Shown: one piece after another, positions 1 through 13,400 of the stretch
Layout: each line of letters begins with the position of its first letter
Position numbering within the stretch: position 1 is the first letter of the stretch
Source: Nautilus pompilius
Taxonomy: Eukaryota > Mollusca > Cephalopoda > Nautilida > Nautilidae
Reading direction: 5' to 3'
Assembly: GCA_018389105.1 (NCBI GenBank)
Contig: JACATO010002192.1
Span: 62,001 to 126,000, forward strand
DNA: 64,000 nt
The notes under the pieces: generated by a model
What the model saw: the letters and a program-made list of their open reading frames with translations, nothing else
The model's database searches: none
What the model was told of the DNA's origin: nothing
Position numbers and translations under genes: made by a program

Positions 1-902
1 CATAACACCAATTTCAGCTGTTCAGTTTGATTAAAAACACTATCGCACTAGAAGAAAAGTGTTCTTTCAATTGGCATATGCATCAACATGGTCAGTACCA
101 AATATTTTACATTCACTCACTTTTCTTACCTTATGACAGAATTTACTAGATAAAGTATAAACTTTACCTTATGAAAATCTTAGTTTTCATTAATCCAGTA
201 ACACTTTTAATGGGATATATGTTTGTTTTATGCAAATTTTTCTCATAAAATATGTTCCTGATATTTTTTAAGGCTTCTAGTTATGATTTTGAATATTTGA
301 GTCTAATTTTAAGCATATCCTTTTTCAAAATGCATTTACAACAACAATATTGTACTAAATCATTGGCTTCAAATCAATGTTTCTTTTTCTTTCATTCTTC
401 ATTTAACATCTTTTTCTATTGTTGCTTTTGTTATTCGCATTCATTTCTGTAACTAAAATGCTCATCTAATTACCTTCATTATATTTTTAAAATATTTTTC
501 ATATTTTAAAAGTTTTATTAAATCTCTCAACTATATAATATGAAACTTCTCTGATTAATCTTGAGATTACTATATTTTTTATCAAATTTTAATAATGGAA
601 CAGCTTGGACCATGATTTTAGATACTGGTTTATATGGCTTCTGACAAATTGGAAACAGAATTACAAAAACAAATAAAAAAAAATAACAACTATTAGATCT
701 GGTTATAATGAAAGTTAATATTTTATAACTATTTTGCATAGGTTCATGTATTAATAGACTTTTATTAAATCACAGTTCTCAAACACATTCATTTTTTCCA
801 AATGTTTTACCTGGTTATGAAACCAAAAAAAAATTAGTTTATTCCAATAATTATATCACACAGATTGCATTTAAGACAACTTCAAATATATTTAAAGGGA
901 GT

Positions 903-1184
903 TTGATTTCTTTTTTAATTAAATGCTTAAAAGAAATAGGAGATTTGAAAAAATGTATTATAGGGAAAGGATTAATTGATACTAAGGAAACACTTAACAG
1001 AATAGCAAGATGTGTTTTTAATAATCCAAAAGCAATAAAAGATGTTGGAGATAGTTCTGAAAGTATTACTAAACAAAGAAAGCTTATTTTTGTTTTTAGG
1101 CTTTCTTTAAAAATTATAAGTTATAGTGATTTGAAAATTAAAATTTTAGTAATTCACAAATTAAATCTCCAATTCAAAGCATGA
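903..1184 (+). pseudogene. First former gene of element copy 1
   Basis: An open stretch of 93 codons without an ATG start, lysine- and isoleucine-rich, containing KGLIDTKETLNRIAR and NNPKAIKDVGDSS. The composition and run of ordinary residues suggest true former coding sequence. It could be a minor structural protein of a virus-like element, but that is a guess. Confidence 0.4.
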
Positions 1185-1239
1185 ATGCTTTAATTGCTAG
1201 ATCAGGAAATGAAAGACTGACTTAAAGAGAACTTCTAAA

Positions 1240-2035
1240 AGTTGATAATATGAATTATGTTGTTGATGATGTATTTTCACAATGACTTTTTCATTTATTT
1301 AGATATATTTTAAGTGGTAAGGAAATCGAGACTATACTTTATTTGGGTAAAGCAGTAAAGATGAAAGAATTGATAACTTATTAGTAAGTCCAAGTGATTG
1401 AATCAGTGTTGGTGTAAAGACATGAGTACAGCAGCTGATATAGGATTCAAAGTAAGACATGATTACATAATAGAAAAATCAAATCCCAAAGGTAGCTTTA
1501 GTTTCTCTCTCCCATAACATGCACCTTTGGGTTTTGTGAAGACTACAAAAAATGGTGTATGGAATGAAGACTGAAATTGCTTTTGCCAAGGAAGGGAAAT
1601 GATGATGCAGTTTTTAAAGCAAAATGTTGATGCTGGAAAAGTTAATTTGCTGAAGATAGACAACTATATATGTGACACAACACACACACTGATAAGCGCA
1701 GCAATTAAAATTTGTTAAACTGCTTGAAAGTGACATCAGTTATGCTACTAGACATTGCAAATCATTTGCAGTTCCACAAAGTACTAATTTTGATTGGAGG
1801 TTGACTATTTCATAGAAAAAAATATCCAAGGTATAGTGTGCTAGGATTTCTAACTGCTAAAATAAATAACCAAGAAGCAAATCCTCCTATATTTAATAAC
1901 TGTTCAATTACTAACACTTATGTTCTTCTAAATAGTGATAGATATTTTGCACTTTATCTAAATCTAAATTTTAAATGTGAAATGGTATACTTTAAACATG
2001 CTCCATGGAACAGATTACATGTTTTGGTAATTTAG
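1240..2035 (+). pseudogene. Capsid-like gene remnant of element copy 1
   Basis: Fragments in three frames read in order: a block around 1500-1560 with TFGFCEDYKKW, VDAGKVNL near 1630-1650, and at 1838-2035 an open piece with IFNNCSITNTYVLLNSDRY. These resemble a protein family widespread in invertebrate genomes and suspected to be a capsid protein of an integrated DNA virus or virus-like transposon. The gene is interrupted by several frameshifts and stops and cannot make a full product. The family link is from memory. Confidence 0.5.
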
Positions 2036-2199
2036 TTACATCTATTGTATTTAAAGAACTTTCTTTTTAACAAAATTGTCCTGCACCTTGTCATATGGTA
2101 ATAAATTGAAATGATGTATTTTCAACTTATCTTAATAAAATTAAGTAGGAGCAATAGATTTCTCTAGGGTTTGCTTCAAGTGAACATCAAAAGCAAAAA

Positions 2200-2620
2200 A
2201 AAAAATGATAAAAGAAATTGAGAGAGAGTTATTTTGAGGTTGATTAAAGATCAATTAAAAGCAATTTTCCTATTATTTAGAGAAAAGAAAATGGAATTTA
2301 AAAGGGTAGTGAGTTTGATTTAAAATTTAACCTGTTACAAATGAAACACTGGAAAGCAAGAAGGGTTTTTACCTGTCCTTATTGGACCTGTTTTAGGGAG
2401 TACTCTCCGTTACAACATTTACTTATCTACTGGTAGTAGTTTTAATCAAACTATTACCATCAAAAAGTCAGCTGAAATTCTAAAACAAAAAATAATAGAT
2501 ATTTGCTTCATGGTGCTTCTAGGCGCAAAAAGAAAAAATCTAGATTCAATAATGAAGGCTTTAATGTTTGGACCCAATCCACCAGTTCAGAATTTCAAAT
2601 AATTAGTGCTATTCATTAAT
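2200..2620 (+). pseudogene. Third former gene of element copy 1
   Basis: Broken frames include AIFLLFREKK, FLPVLIGPVLGS (hydrophobic) and, at 2495-2570, a basic tail with GASRRKKKSRFNNEGFNVW. The order hydrophobic patch then basic tail recurs in copy 2 near 58320-58700. Function unknown. Confidence 0.4.
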
Positions 2621-3739
2621 TAAATGAAAAGACTTCTAACAAACATTTATGGCAGAAAATGAAAACATTTTAAATGAGTTTTTATGTGGAATACTCTTCT
2701 TAACCTAATCAAATAGAATGGAGTGTTCTAAATTTAAAAACAGCACACAAAGGAGTTGTCGGTAGGGTTAATGCGGATATTTATCGTTTTTGTTTGGTAG
2801 GCAGTTCTGCTGATAAAAACACAGTCTGTTGCACATTTGAGATTCAAAATAGAAACTGTTACTTGTGATCTTGTGTTTCAAATTTCTGGAATTTGCTAGA
2901 ACTACAAAAGATACTAAAAATTTACAGACAGATAAATTTCTCAAGGGCTTGTTCAGATAGTTTTATTTCATTAGGATCAATAACATTAAATTTTCTAAGA
3001 TTATTTTTAGAAAGAAAAATTCAAAATGAAAAGATTTAATGAAAGTGATAAAGAAAATACACAAAGTTATCAAAATAAATTATTTGCTTGTTGTTATTTC
3101 TGTCTCTCTTTCATGTGGTGTGGCATTGTCTTTCATTTTCTCCACTTACAATCACATCAATTATCTCTATATTTGGTTTTACATCTTCTATAATAACTGT
3201 ATCATCAAGCAACTTAATAATACAAAATGAAGAATGTAAAGAAATTCAATTGAAAAGTTAAACATACTCAGTTATATGCTGGATTACAAATTATTTAAAG
3301 AAATGGTTGAACTTCATTATTAATCAGCTAAAGCTGCCTATAGAGTCAACAAAGTTTTTATTTAATTTTAGGTATTAAATGAGTGTAAATAAGTTCAATT
3401 TAATTTAGAAAGATAATTCATTATCATCTAGTTTAAATTTATAAAACTGTATAAAACAAGATGGTTGTAGATTTAGTTGATCACAGAATTATAAACAAAG
3501 ACTCTATCTGCATTATGAGATCTGCTCCAGTTCAGTTCTGTCTTAAAAACCTAAAAGGAATACTGAGCTTATTTAAATTGGTTCAGTGCACTATTTGGCC
3601 TGTGATGATGGTCATTGTTAAGCAGTGTTTTAGTTAATATTTTTTCCAAAAAATGCAGTTTTATTCCAGTGTAAATCACTAACCAGTAAACATAACCAAC
3701 TAACAAAGCAAAATCACACTGGTTCTTTGCATATATTGT

Positions 3740-5140
3740 TCTGACAGATTATCATAATGTCTTCCAGCATCTTCTCTCTCATGTTTGTTATTTGTGGCAA
3801 TGGCATGAACTTGGGACCAGAAAAGACTCATTCAACTATACCTTGAGTTGATGGAACAGCCAATGTGACTTTAGCCAGTTTGTACAGTTCAGGTTGAGTG
3901 TTTCTTTGCTGATGCCAGTTTTTCTAAATGTTTTTATTTCTGCTTAGTAAAACAATTTAGAATTGTACCAATGTTATTTTTCAATGAAAATTCATAAGAT
4001 AACTCGAGTTTCGGCAGGAAAGAGAATTCAGTAAAACTTAATTTTGTCATCTATCTTCTTGGCATTTATTAGCCCTCCTACCTGCTTCGCTTGACGGTTG
4101 TTTCCCACTGCTGGTGCATAGCTTGGTCAGATGAGTTTAACTTCGTTTTTTCTTCCTCAGTAACAACAGCTGTACCTTGGATCAAGAAAGATCGCAGCTA
4201 GGGAACTGTTATTTTCAAGCAGAAAGTTTTTCTCTTAATTTCATTGAGCTCAGCAGGCTCTCCAAGAAAAATGGTGCTTTTGAGGTTTTAAGCTGACATT
4301 TCAGCCATATGCCATAAAATTTTCTCATAATTAGCTGCTTGCTATTTATGCTGGTTTGAAAGAAGTGCCTATTTGTTTAATGATGTTCTACTTGGCATCT
4401 GTGATGTGAAGCTGAGAACTTGACGCCACCATATCCTGGCATAATTCCTTCAATTAGAGCAAGTGCTCAGTACATCAAAGGTTGAGTGCCATTTCATTGG
4501 ACAGTCTAAGATAGATTTCTTATGAAAATCTTATACATCTGAGTTTTTGCATACAGAATTAGCTTTAGCAACTGTACAGATAATTGCTTTGATCTTTGAG
4601 TGCATCATCAACTACTGGCTGAAGAATGTAGGCTGAGCAGCAGACACCTGTTACTGTACTGCAATTCTAGTATCAAGTTAGTCAGTGTTGCTTAGTAAGA
4701 AACCTCTTGTTCTTCATCATCATGCTTGCAGTTTTATCTGTTGTTATGGCTGATCTTCTACACATTAATATCATAAGTATGTAAGTTCTCTAAGAAGCAG
4801 AGGTGCTGACGTGTATTTCTGATTACTTTCATAGCTATGGTATGCACTGAAACCTCACCATTTTCCTCAAAGTAGATATTAATAACTAAAACAGAGCAAT
4901 TCAAACATTACATGGTCAGTCTTAAAAGAAAGCCAACCACCTTTCACTTCTTTGATGGATTGGCAAATGTCATTCAATAATAGGATGAATTATCTTTCTA
5001 AAGCCAGTCTTTTATTAAGCTGTAAGGTCTTCTAATCAGAAGCAGCTAAACTGAGAACCATTCATTTTTATTTTTTTAACTCAGTTTGGTGCTAGTTTTA
5101 CCTTCTCTGTTTTTTTCGCTCAAGGATTTGGTTCATTTTG
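3740..5140 (-). mobile_element. hAT transposase remnant inside element copy 1
   Basis: Minus-strand fragments in hAT order: TTDKTASMMMKN near 4700-4745, CSAYILQPVVDDALK (about 4597-4645), LDCPMKWHSTFDVL (about 4470-4512; compare the usual RWNSTYDML) and the C-terminal dimerisation block LYKLAKVTLAVPSTQGIVE (about 3835-3895). Multiple stops and frameshifts make it inactive. It accounts for the roughly 2 kb by which copy 1 exceeds copy 2 between the blocks at 2720 and 5192. Terminal repeats were not identified. Confidence 0.7.
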
Positions 5141-6328
5141 ACTCCCTGATTATAATATAAATAATTTTGATAATGCAGTTAAACGAAGATGATTTAGTAT
5201 ACGAGATAAATATATTTTGGATAAAATGGGATTTTGAGACTAATCATGTTATCAATTTAAAAAAAGTTTAAATCTTTTACAAAAATAACGATCAGGTTAA
5301 TACTGGAGTCAGGGTTGGTTTTTTAACTGCATTCTTTACATTTGCCTACTTATAATGGAAATAAATTAATAGATGAAAGTGAGAGAACAATGGTTCAAAT
5401 ACCGCGTAATGCAAATGTGAAGGTATCATTTTCTTCCCTAAAAAGTTTTATATAAAAAAACAGATCTAGATTTCTGGATAGAATTGTTGGTGCAAAATTA
5501 AAAGCTTTTAACAATATAGAGAAAAATTAAAAATTGGACATCTACTCTAGCACAAGATACTTAGGAATCTTATAAGTGATGCTGCATTGGATTTGAATTT
5601 AAGGAGAAATTAAAATTATAAATATTGAAAATCCAACTAATAACACTAACAGCTAGGTAATATGTTGATAATAGTTTAACAAACATTTAAAAAGAGACTC
5701 AAAGGACGATATAAATCTAAACGGTAAAAGAAAAATACAGATTTAACTGAACTGACATCTGGATAAGATGCTGAGATATTTTTTTTTTAAAAAAAAAACA
5801 AACTTATTTTGATGATAATTTCTTGATAATAGATGGATGATGCAAGATAAAGCTTGAAAGTTCTGTTGGTACAAGAAGTAATATGTATGAACAGAAATAT
5901 TTTAGACAAAGTCACTATCTAGCAATATAAATCATGATTATGCAGAAACTACATGTTGATAGTTTAAAATTAAAACAAGTATTACACATCTTTCCTGCTT
6001 GGAATAGTAGTATTAATTCTATTTTAAATGTGAATTGGAAAAAATGTATTAGCAGTTACACTAATATTTTCAAATAGCTGAGACTGCTGCATTGATAGCT
6101 ACTCATGAACTCTACAATGAATTCTGTAGACACAGACTGAGTCAACTTCTTATTGCAGACATGTACTATAAAATTACTAACAAAAGACCTACTTTGTAAC
6201 TTTTTTTTTAATGTAACTTGTATGCTTGTAACATTTGGTAATATCTGATATGCCAAGAAACTGGTTTCACATTTTACTTTACCAGAAACATTTGAGTGCT
6301 TCTATCAATCATTTAGTTGGTGGATGGC

Positions 6329-6686
6329 TAAAAGAGTGGGGGTGAGGGGCGCTTTTTGCCTTTGGCCTACCTGTCTGGCTGGAAAGGTTAGACACGTCAA
6401 GACTGAATTTTAGACTTGATGTGCCATGGCCCTTTTTCCCAAGATAGGTTTTTGGCTGGGGAAGCGATCCCTCCAAAATAGAAGCTTCAGCTTCTAACAT
6501 GGGTCGCACTAGGCGTCCCTAGCTCTGCCGTTTTGGCGGCCAGTTACATGAGGCGCTTCGGCACCTCAACCCGGCCATTTTGGCCCACTCCAGGAGCTTA
6601 GCTCCACACCCTTCTCCTCGGAGATGACCATGCATCCACGAACTTTACACCTGCATATACACGCATCACACCACAAAAAAAAATAA
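6329..6686 (+). repeat. SINE-like dispersed repeat, copy A
   Basis: About 358 bases starting AAAAGAGTGG and ending in an A-rich tail then ATAA. It is homologous over its length to 30628-31014. Flanking near-perfect direct repeats GTGGATGGC (6320-6328) and GTGGATAGC (6687-6695) look like a target-site duplication, which with the A tail indicates retroposition. No clear pol III A/B boxes are seen. Confidence 0.65.
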
Positions 6687-6789
6687 GTGGATAGCATGTT
6701 GACCTCCAAATACATATTGCATGCAAAGTGAGTGTTGGAAGGTGTAAAACTACAAATGTTGGCCCAATAAGAAATCAACATAAGTTTTT

Positions 6790-7423
6790 ACTTTGTCCAG
6801 ATCTAATATGAAGTAGCAACTAAATCAGAAAAAAATTATATATGATGCCCATCTGACCACTGACTATCTATAAGAAACTCATTATCTGCAAGGTCAGGTT
6901 CTTGATGTAAACTAATGCTTGTAAATCCTCTATACTTCTAGCATTAGTGTTATACAACTAATTAACTGTGTATCATAATGAATCCTAAATGCAAGCATCA
7001 TTTTGTTGTCAAATTCTTAATTCAAATGACTAACATGAAATATGAACTGTAGATAATAGATCTACTTTGTATTTTATTAATTTTTTTTAAATAACAAAAA
7101 CTTCCTGCTTCCTAGAGTCCAGTTTATTTCTCTGAATATAAATACCATAAATTCCCACCAAATCTCTGACCTCCCACCTGATTGAGGTGCAAACTCACCC
7201 TGCTAAAGCAGTATTTCTATCACACACAAACTTCAACCATATGTCCCAAAAAGGTGCTCCCACTACTTTACAAAGACAATCTGTCAGTTTAACCATGATT
7301 TACTTGTTCAAGAAAGAATGCTGGATAGTGAAATAGTACACATGGTTTGAATACTAGATTAGTACTTAGGGAAATACTTGATAAACATTTTATATATAGC
7401 CTTTTTTTCCCCCTCTCTTATAG
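6790..7423. other. Non-coding stretch before first visible SNX17 exon
   Basis: AT-rich, presumed SNX17 intron. No exon, repeat or RNA gene could be supported. The pyrimidine tract at 7401-7420 serves the acceptor at 7423. Confidence 0.5.
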
Positions 7424-7488
7424 TCAGTCAAGAAAATTCCATAGCCAATTGTGATCTGTTCAATGGTTTTCTGCTGAATGCTCAACAG
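7424..7488 (+). CDS. SNX17: SNX17 exon: end of PX domain
   Basis: The exon enters with the last two bases of a split codon and ends in phase 0 with ...LLNAQQ. This corresponds to the PX-FERM junction of human SNX17 (SFLRRAQQ). The acceptor has a strong pyrimidine tract (about 7401-7423) and the donor is GTGAGA. It is the first SNX17 exon visible here. Confidence 0.9.
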
Positions 7489-10400
7489 GTGAGATTTTTG
7501 TTGGTTTTAAAGCATACAAATGTTTCAAAATAACAAAGTCCCTTAAGTTTAAAGGCTGAAATTGACACTGACAAGAAAGAGTTGAATCTCAGGTGTAATT
7601 AAAGTATGGAAAGAGCTTAGTTACTTGACTGGAATGTATTTATTGCATCTGCTATTTGCTACATAACTTATCAGTGTCACTTGTTAACAACTGAATTCCA
7701 AATGAGATACATGAAAATGTTCTACAAACTAACTTTTGTTTGGCAAATTAGTATACAGGGTTGGTATTTTCTGATTGAGAAACAGATACTTTAAACTTAA
7801 TTTAAAAAAAAAAGAAAATTAAAAGACTGGCAGATAGGATTAAATTGCAAGCTTGCACAGAGACTGAAACTGGGAGAAATATGTCAGAGCAGTTTGGTCA
7901 TAGTGTTTTTTTGTTACAAACTTACAGTAGGTTGAAAGTTGCTTGGGAAAAGAATGCCTATTGTAAAAAAAATGTTAAAAGGTCTGCTTGTTTTACTTTC
8001 CACATACTATTTCTTATTTCCCATAAGTTGACAGAATCTAGTTTAATATGTTTCCATTGCTTTTAAAGATGCAATTTCTAACTATTGAAAATATGGTCTG
8101 GACTCATTTGTTTGTGAACATTAAAGACTGCTTCTGAATGAATGATATATGCACTGGTCACAAATCTGGGAATACTGGGGTTAGATAACTTGTTACCAAA
8201 ATGTAAGCTACCATCTGTGGTTTTGGCTTATAGGTCTGAAATATAAACTAGAAACATGGGGAAACATTGTTTTACAGCACATAGTTTATAAAATCATGGA
8301 TTTTCAAAATGAGTGATTGTTTGTAGGAAGAAAAATGTGGGAATGATGTAGCCAATGTTAGTTGTACAATATAATTAATGCACAGTCCAGACTCTTTGCA
8401 GCAGATTGGCATTACCGAAAATTCCAATGTTCAACTATGTGAGTTATTGGCCGACTGTTCGCACATTTCCTTCTGACCAGTGAGGTCAATACTGGGCTGG
8501 TCAGATGGTCAATTCTTATTATACTCATTGTCAAATGCTCATGATGAACAGGTGATGAGAGAAATGGCTCTGTTAGACAGATTGTCACTGCTCTACAAGC
8601 CCAAGGAGGCTTGCTGGCAGTCAGGAATTTTAGACATTCAAACAGAACATCAGAAATATTGTTTATCATCCATCCTTTGAGCAACCATCATTGCTACTTG
8701 ATTAGCCTGAGGTGTTAGCTTGGTCAAAGATCCAATACCAGCAAGCAAATTTTCTGATGAAGGTCAGATAGCTGTTTATGTGCATTCAGTGTGTAGAAGC
8801 ATGATTGTTATGGTGGCAGAAATGCAGTGTAGATGGGGAGCATGGCTGATTGAAGGACTCTATCTGATCATTCTTCAAGAACATCTGACTAGGCAAGGGA
8901 ATCTGGATCAGATGAAATCAGTAGTCCTGCTCCATTATTGTTGGTTCCAGAAGTTAAGGCTATACAGAGCCAAGATTGTCACTGTTCCTTATGGCCAACA
9001 TCACTACAATGGATATTGGCCAGACATCTCTCCAGATTTTTTAACCATTGAGCATGCATGGGACATTTTTGGTAAGAAAACTTCAGACACTGAGTTTGAC
9101 TTTCGCCTATGAGTGTCAGATGAAACAAGGATTTTAAGCTGCATATGGTTCGGAAGTGGCTATAGTCATTAATGACTATGCCATTCAAAATGTGATGTGA
9201 CAGCATTCCTTCATTAGCTTGTAATGAAAATCCATGGACTTATTTGACTGTGTGTTCCTCACAAGTAGAATTATATCTATTACATTTCTATATCCAAAGG
9301 TTTTTTTGGACTACCACCCACACCCTCCTCCAAAAATTTTAATATTTACATATATCAATAAACAATTTCTATTAAAAATTTGATTGTTTTCTAACATTGG
9401 TTAGTGTGCAATGTTGCGGAGAACCATAACTTCTTAGTGGTTTGTTTTATAAATTAAAGGTGCAGAGCAAACATTTTCTATTGAGTGTTCTCTTTTTCAG
9501 GAGACCCAACATCAGACATCTGAAGCAGTGACTCTGGATGTGCATCTTATGAATGGTCATAAAATTACAGTATACATCACTTCTACAGACCAAACAGAGG
9601 ATGTTCTTGAGGTATGTTTCTGGGTTATGGTTTGATTTATTTTTAAATATTAGACAATGTTTTTTCTGGATTGCTGATACTTGAATCACATTTGTAAATA
9701 CTGCAGAAGTTACTCCTCAGTGGCATCAGATTTAAACAGCAACGAAGCTGCTTTTTTTGTTTGTTTGTTTTTTAAATTAAATTTGGTTATTGAAATGTGC
9801 AGAAAAGGGCTGATTTACATATCATGCATGAAATTGTTTTAATTTGTAGGAAATGTAAATCAGCAACATGATGATAAAGTTGTTGTTAGTTATTTTAATA
9901 TATCCTTTCTGGCATGTGTTTAATCTCCATCCGTCCAGTGGCATGACTCCTGCCCGTTTTGAGAACCGTCACCAGATCTTAACGTTTTTAGTCTTTCAGC
10001 ATATTCTGGATATGTAAAACCTGGAAGAATTCTAGTGAATGTTGGTAGTTTCAACTAAGCCAGGCAGTACAGAAAAATTGTATGACATCTTTTCACTTAG
10101 ACAGTGACCATTTAGTGTTGTTTTTTTATTGTATTTCTATCAATTATTGGTTATTTCCACAATTTGTTGAACATATGCTTTCTATGATATGTATTTGTGT
10201 ATTATTTATATATCTATTTTTTTTACTGATGTTTTGTTACTTTTCCTTTTATAGTCTGTGGCTTCCCTTCTAGAGATTCCAGAGGATTTAATCTACTATT
10301 TTGGACTATTTCTTGTCAGAAAAGAAGTTGACAGAGAGAATTCTAGTGAGTTATTTTTACTTTGTAATTTGAAAGATAAAAATATCAAGTCATCAAACAT

Positions 10401-13400
10401 CATATAAATCTTAACCTCATATGGATCTTTATAATCATCAGACTTTCGTTAAAGTTATTTGGAATTTACTAATGTAATGATGGCATAAAATGTTTTATTT
10501 TTGGCTGAAGGTAGACGCTAATGATTGTGGAAACTGCAGTTTCTTTGCTTTGTTGACTGGACTATATTAAAGTGAAAGAAAAACCTTTGAACTTTTTTAA
10601 AACTTTTAATGCACCATCTTCCTCAGCAGTTTTAGAGCTGAGTGGATGTGAAAATATTTTAAATGTTAAACACCTTCTCATGTTTAGACAGCTGTTTCCA
10701 CGCATTTTTTCCTTTTTAACAAAGACAGGAGTTATTGTTCCTCAGAGCTTACCAATGTCATACCGTTCTCGGTTTTTGGTTGACGATAGCTTAGACAGTG
10801 GCCATCTTTAATTTTTTATCTTTTTTCCACTATTTTAATGTGTGCGCTGGCTAATGGAGAATGATCTGAAAGTGAAAATACTTCTAACTGATAATAGAGA
10901 GTCATTTACAACTAAAATATCAGAAGTGTGACAAAAACACAAACGTACAAATATGACTGAATACATGTCAAACTACAGTCAGTTGTAATGTGGGTTGAAT
11001 TGCTTATGAACCAAAACTTTGGCAATGATTGAGATAACTATAAACAACAAATAAACTAGAAACTTTAAAAAAAAAAAAAATTGGAAAAGTAAATTTGTTT
11101 GCGAGTGAAAAAATTAAATTGGAATATATGCATAGATTTAAAAAAATTTTAAACCTAATCTGTACTGTTCTGTTTAGAGAGAACATTGCTTTCAGTTCCT
11201 GTTGTTCAGGTGATTAATATCAGGCTGCATGTTTAACACACACCCTCAGTATCTGCTGCAAAAGTTTGTCTGTTAATCATAGTCTCTTCCCAAACACATT
11301 TACTTCCAAAGATGGTTATCCTGCTAGCAGAAAACTACTTTAAATTTGGATCTATGTTCAGGATGATGTTTGCTTGTAATTCTGCTAATTCCAACTGATG
11401 CATGTGAAGGGGCCTCATTAATGTCTAAATCAAATGGATTTTGTAAGAATTGAATCATCCTGTCCTGTTTATATAAGTCTTGATATCACTCTTGAAATTT
11501 CTATTTGCAATATTTTCAAGGCCTCAACAACAACAACACCTATTAGGTGGAAAATACATCTTGAGACTCATGTTCACAACTTGGGAAGTAGGACAAATTT
11601 CTCTCTCTAAGCTGTTTCATGGAAATTTATAGTTTTCACTCAAACATTCTCCAAACTAGCTTTCCTTTCGATCTGCAGGATCTAACAGTTCTGATTTTGG
11701 CTTTGCTTTTTCTGTAAAAATGTTGATTTTTATTTTATGGTGCAGTTTAAAAAGATATATTGCTTCAAAACCCTAAAAACAGGCTGAGCCACCTTGGTAT
11801 GGTACATCATATTACACATCTTTCTTAGACAGGAACTGCTGAAATTGGCAATATTTCAAGCTGAGAATGCGGATAAAATTCACACATGAATCAATGATAT
11901 TCATGACAGATTCCCACTGCACAAAGATTGATGAATGATAAAGTGAAGCCGTATGGGAAGTTCAGCATTTAGGGTTTTTGAGCTTAAAGGGTTCTTTCCT
12001 GCCATATTTCACGTGCTGTCTATCATTAGACCTGGGGTTTTTCCAATTTGAAGTTGATTTTTTTCAAAGCAAGCAAAACAGCAAACTAAATCTGTGGTTC
12101 ATTTTGTACTCTGAGATGCAGCTAACTTCTTAGTAACTTCAAACATTGCATCAGTTCTTCGTGCAAAGATGCTATGTTGTGTCTGAAATATCATTGATCT
12201 CAAGAGGAAACACCTGAAGGTCTTGATCCTATCCCTGAGCTGAGATGGCCATTTCTTCACTTTATCTGGTAACTACTGGCAGATAAACTTGCATTACTGA
12301 TAGTATTTTTCGTTTCCAGATGCGCTAATTACTTCATGCAATTTTTAATGAACTTCCTACCTGTTAATGATTTTCCACTCCTCCAGCCACATGGTGACCG
12401 GCTCAGGTAGCTGTTAGATTTTCCTCCACATGCTTCTTAAAGATGCTTTGCTGGTTGGCCAAGTTCTTTAGTGTTTCAATTTTATCATCTCATAGCTGCC
12501 CTTGTCAGTATCTCCTTTTGGGTGGATGAATGGAATAATGATGCCTGATAATTTATTCTTTAGAAATACTCCTTATATATGAGGCAAAGTGCTTTGTCCT
12601 TGCAACACACAAAAAAGTAATTCATTGGTCCATTGATTGCTTAATACCTGGTACCTACTTTTCTTGGATGGCTTACATTTTCCAGCAGAAGCCATTGCAG
12701 GACTGCATGCCCAACCAAACCACTTCATACAGGAACTTGACTTCTGGAAGTATAGATATTGATTAGCATCAGTTATCACTAATTATGAGAATAACTAGAA
12801 GCATTAAGAAGAAAGTTATCTATGGTGCTATTTAGGCATCACCATGGAACCATTCGCACTGAACAGATTTGGAAGTAACAAAAGTTTGGCAAAACCAGGT
12901 GAACAACTGTTTCATGAAACAACTTTTAAAACACAATGTATTTGCCAGTATGAAGTTTATTGAAACACTCACCTAGCAGCAAGAGTTGAACAGATTAATA
13001 GTTTGATAGAACTATTCCATAGTTATGGGTAAGCCTTATGCCAATTTACCTAACTGTTAGGTCTCAGGGAGCGGGACAGATAGAGAACCAGAAAAGGATT
13101 ATAGGATCTTGAGGTGTGACCTGTTTAGCTTTGTCATCAAGTTGACTTAGATTATAACGTGTAGTGTCTGACTTCTCAGTTGTGGTTTCACACATGTTAT
13201 CACATTTCAATCCATGAGTTGTCACACAGCTGCAGCATCAGCCAGTGTTGCCAATTTGGACATGGGCACTGCTGGCAGGCCATTCATCACCTGTGTTCAA
13301 TTATATTTGTGCCTTAGGTTGGTTTGGGGACCTCTTTAGTTTATTGTAAGAAAAATAACTCAAGCCCAACCAGACAAAATGCTACTGAAACAAAAATTTG

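Larger units (their letters stand above)
903..6050 (+). mobile_element. AT-rich integrated multi-gene element, copy 1 (decayed, possibly virus-derived)
   Basis: The stretch is collinear with 57780-60060. Matching blocks: about 1500-1660 with 57860-57990, 2214-2420 with 58280-58440, 2485-2510 with 58670-58700, 2660-2720 with 58838-58900, 5192-5270 with 59393-59470, and 5465-5516 with 59683-59734. The last pair differs at four bases over about 50, three of them synonymous in the frame reading RFLDRIVGA. At least four former genes in the same orientation are visible, all broken by stops and frameshifts. A hAT element (about 3500-5150) has inserted between the third and fourth. One former gene resembles a capsid-like family found in invertebrate genomes near virus-like elements. 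Termini are not defined. Confidence 0.6.
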
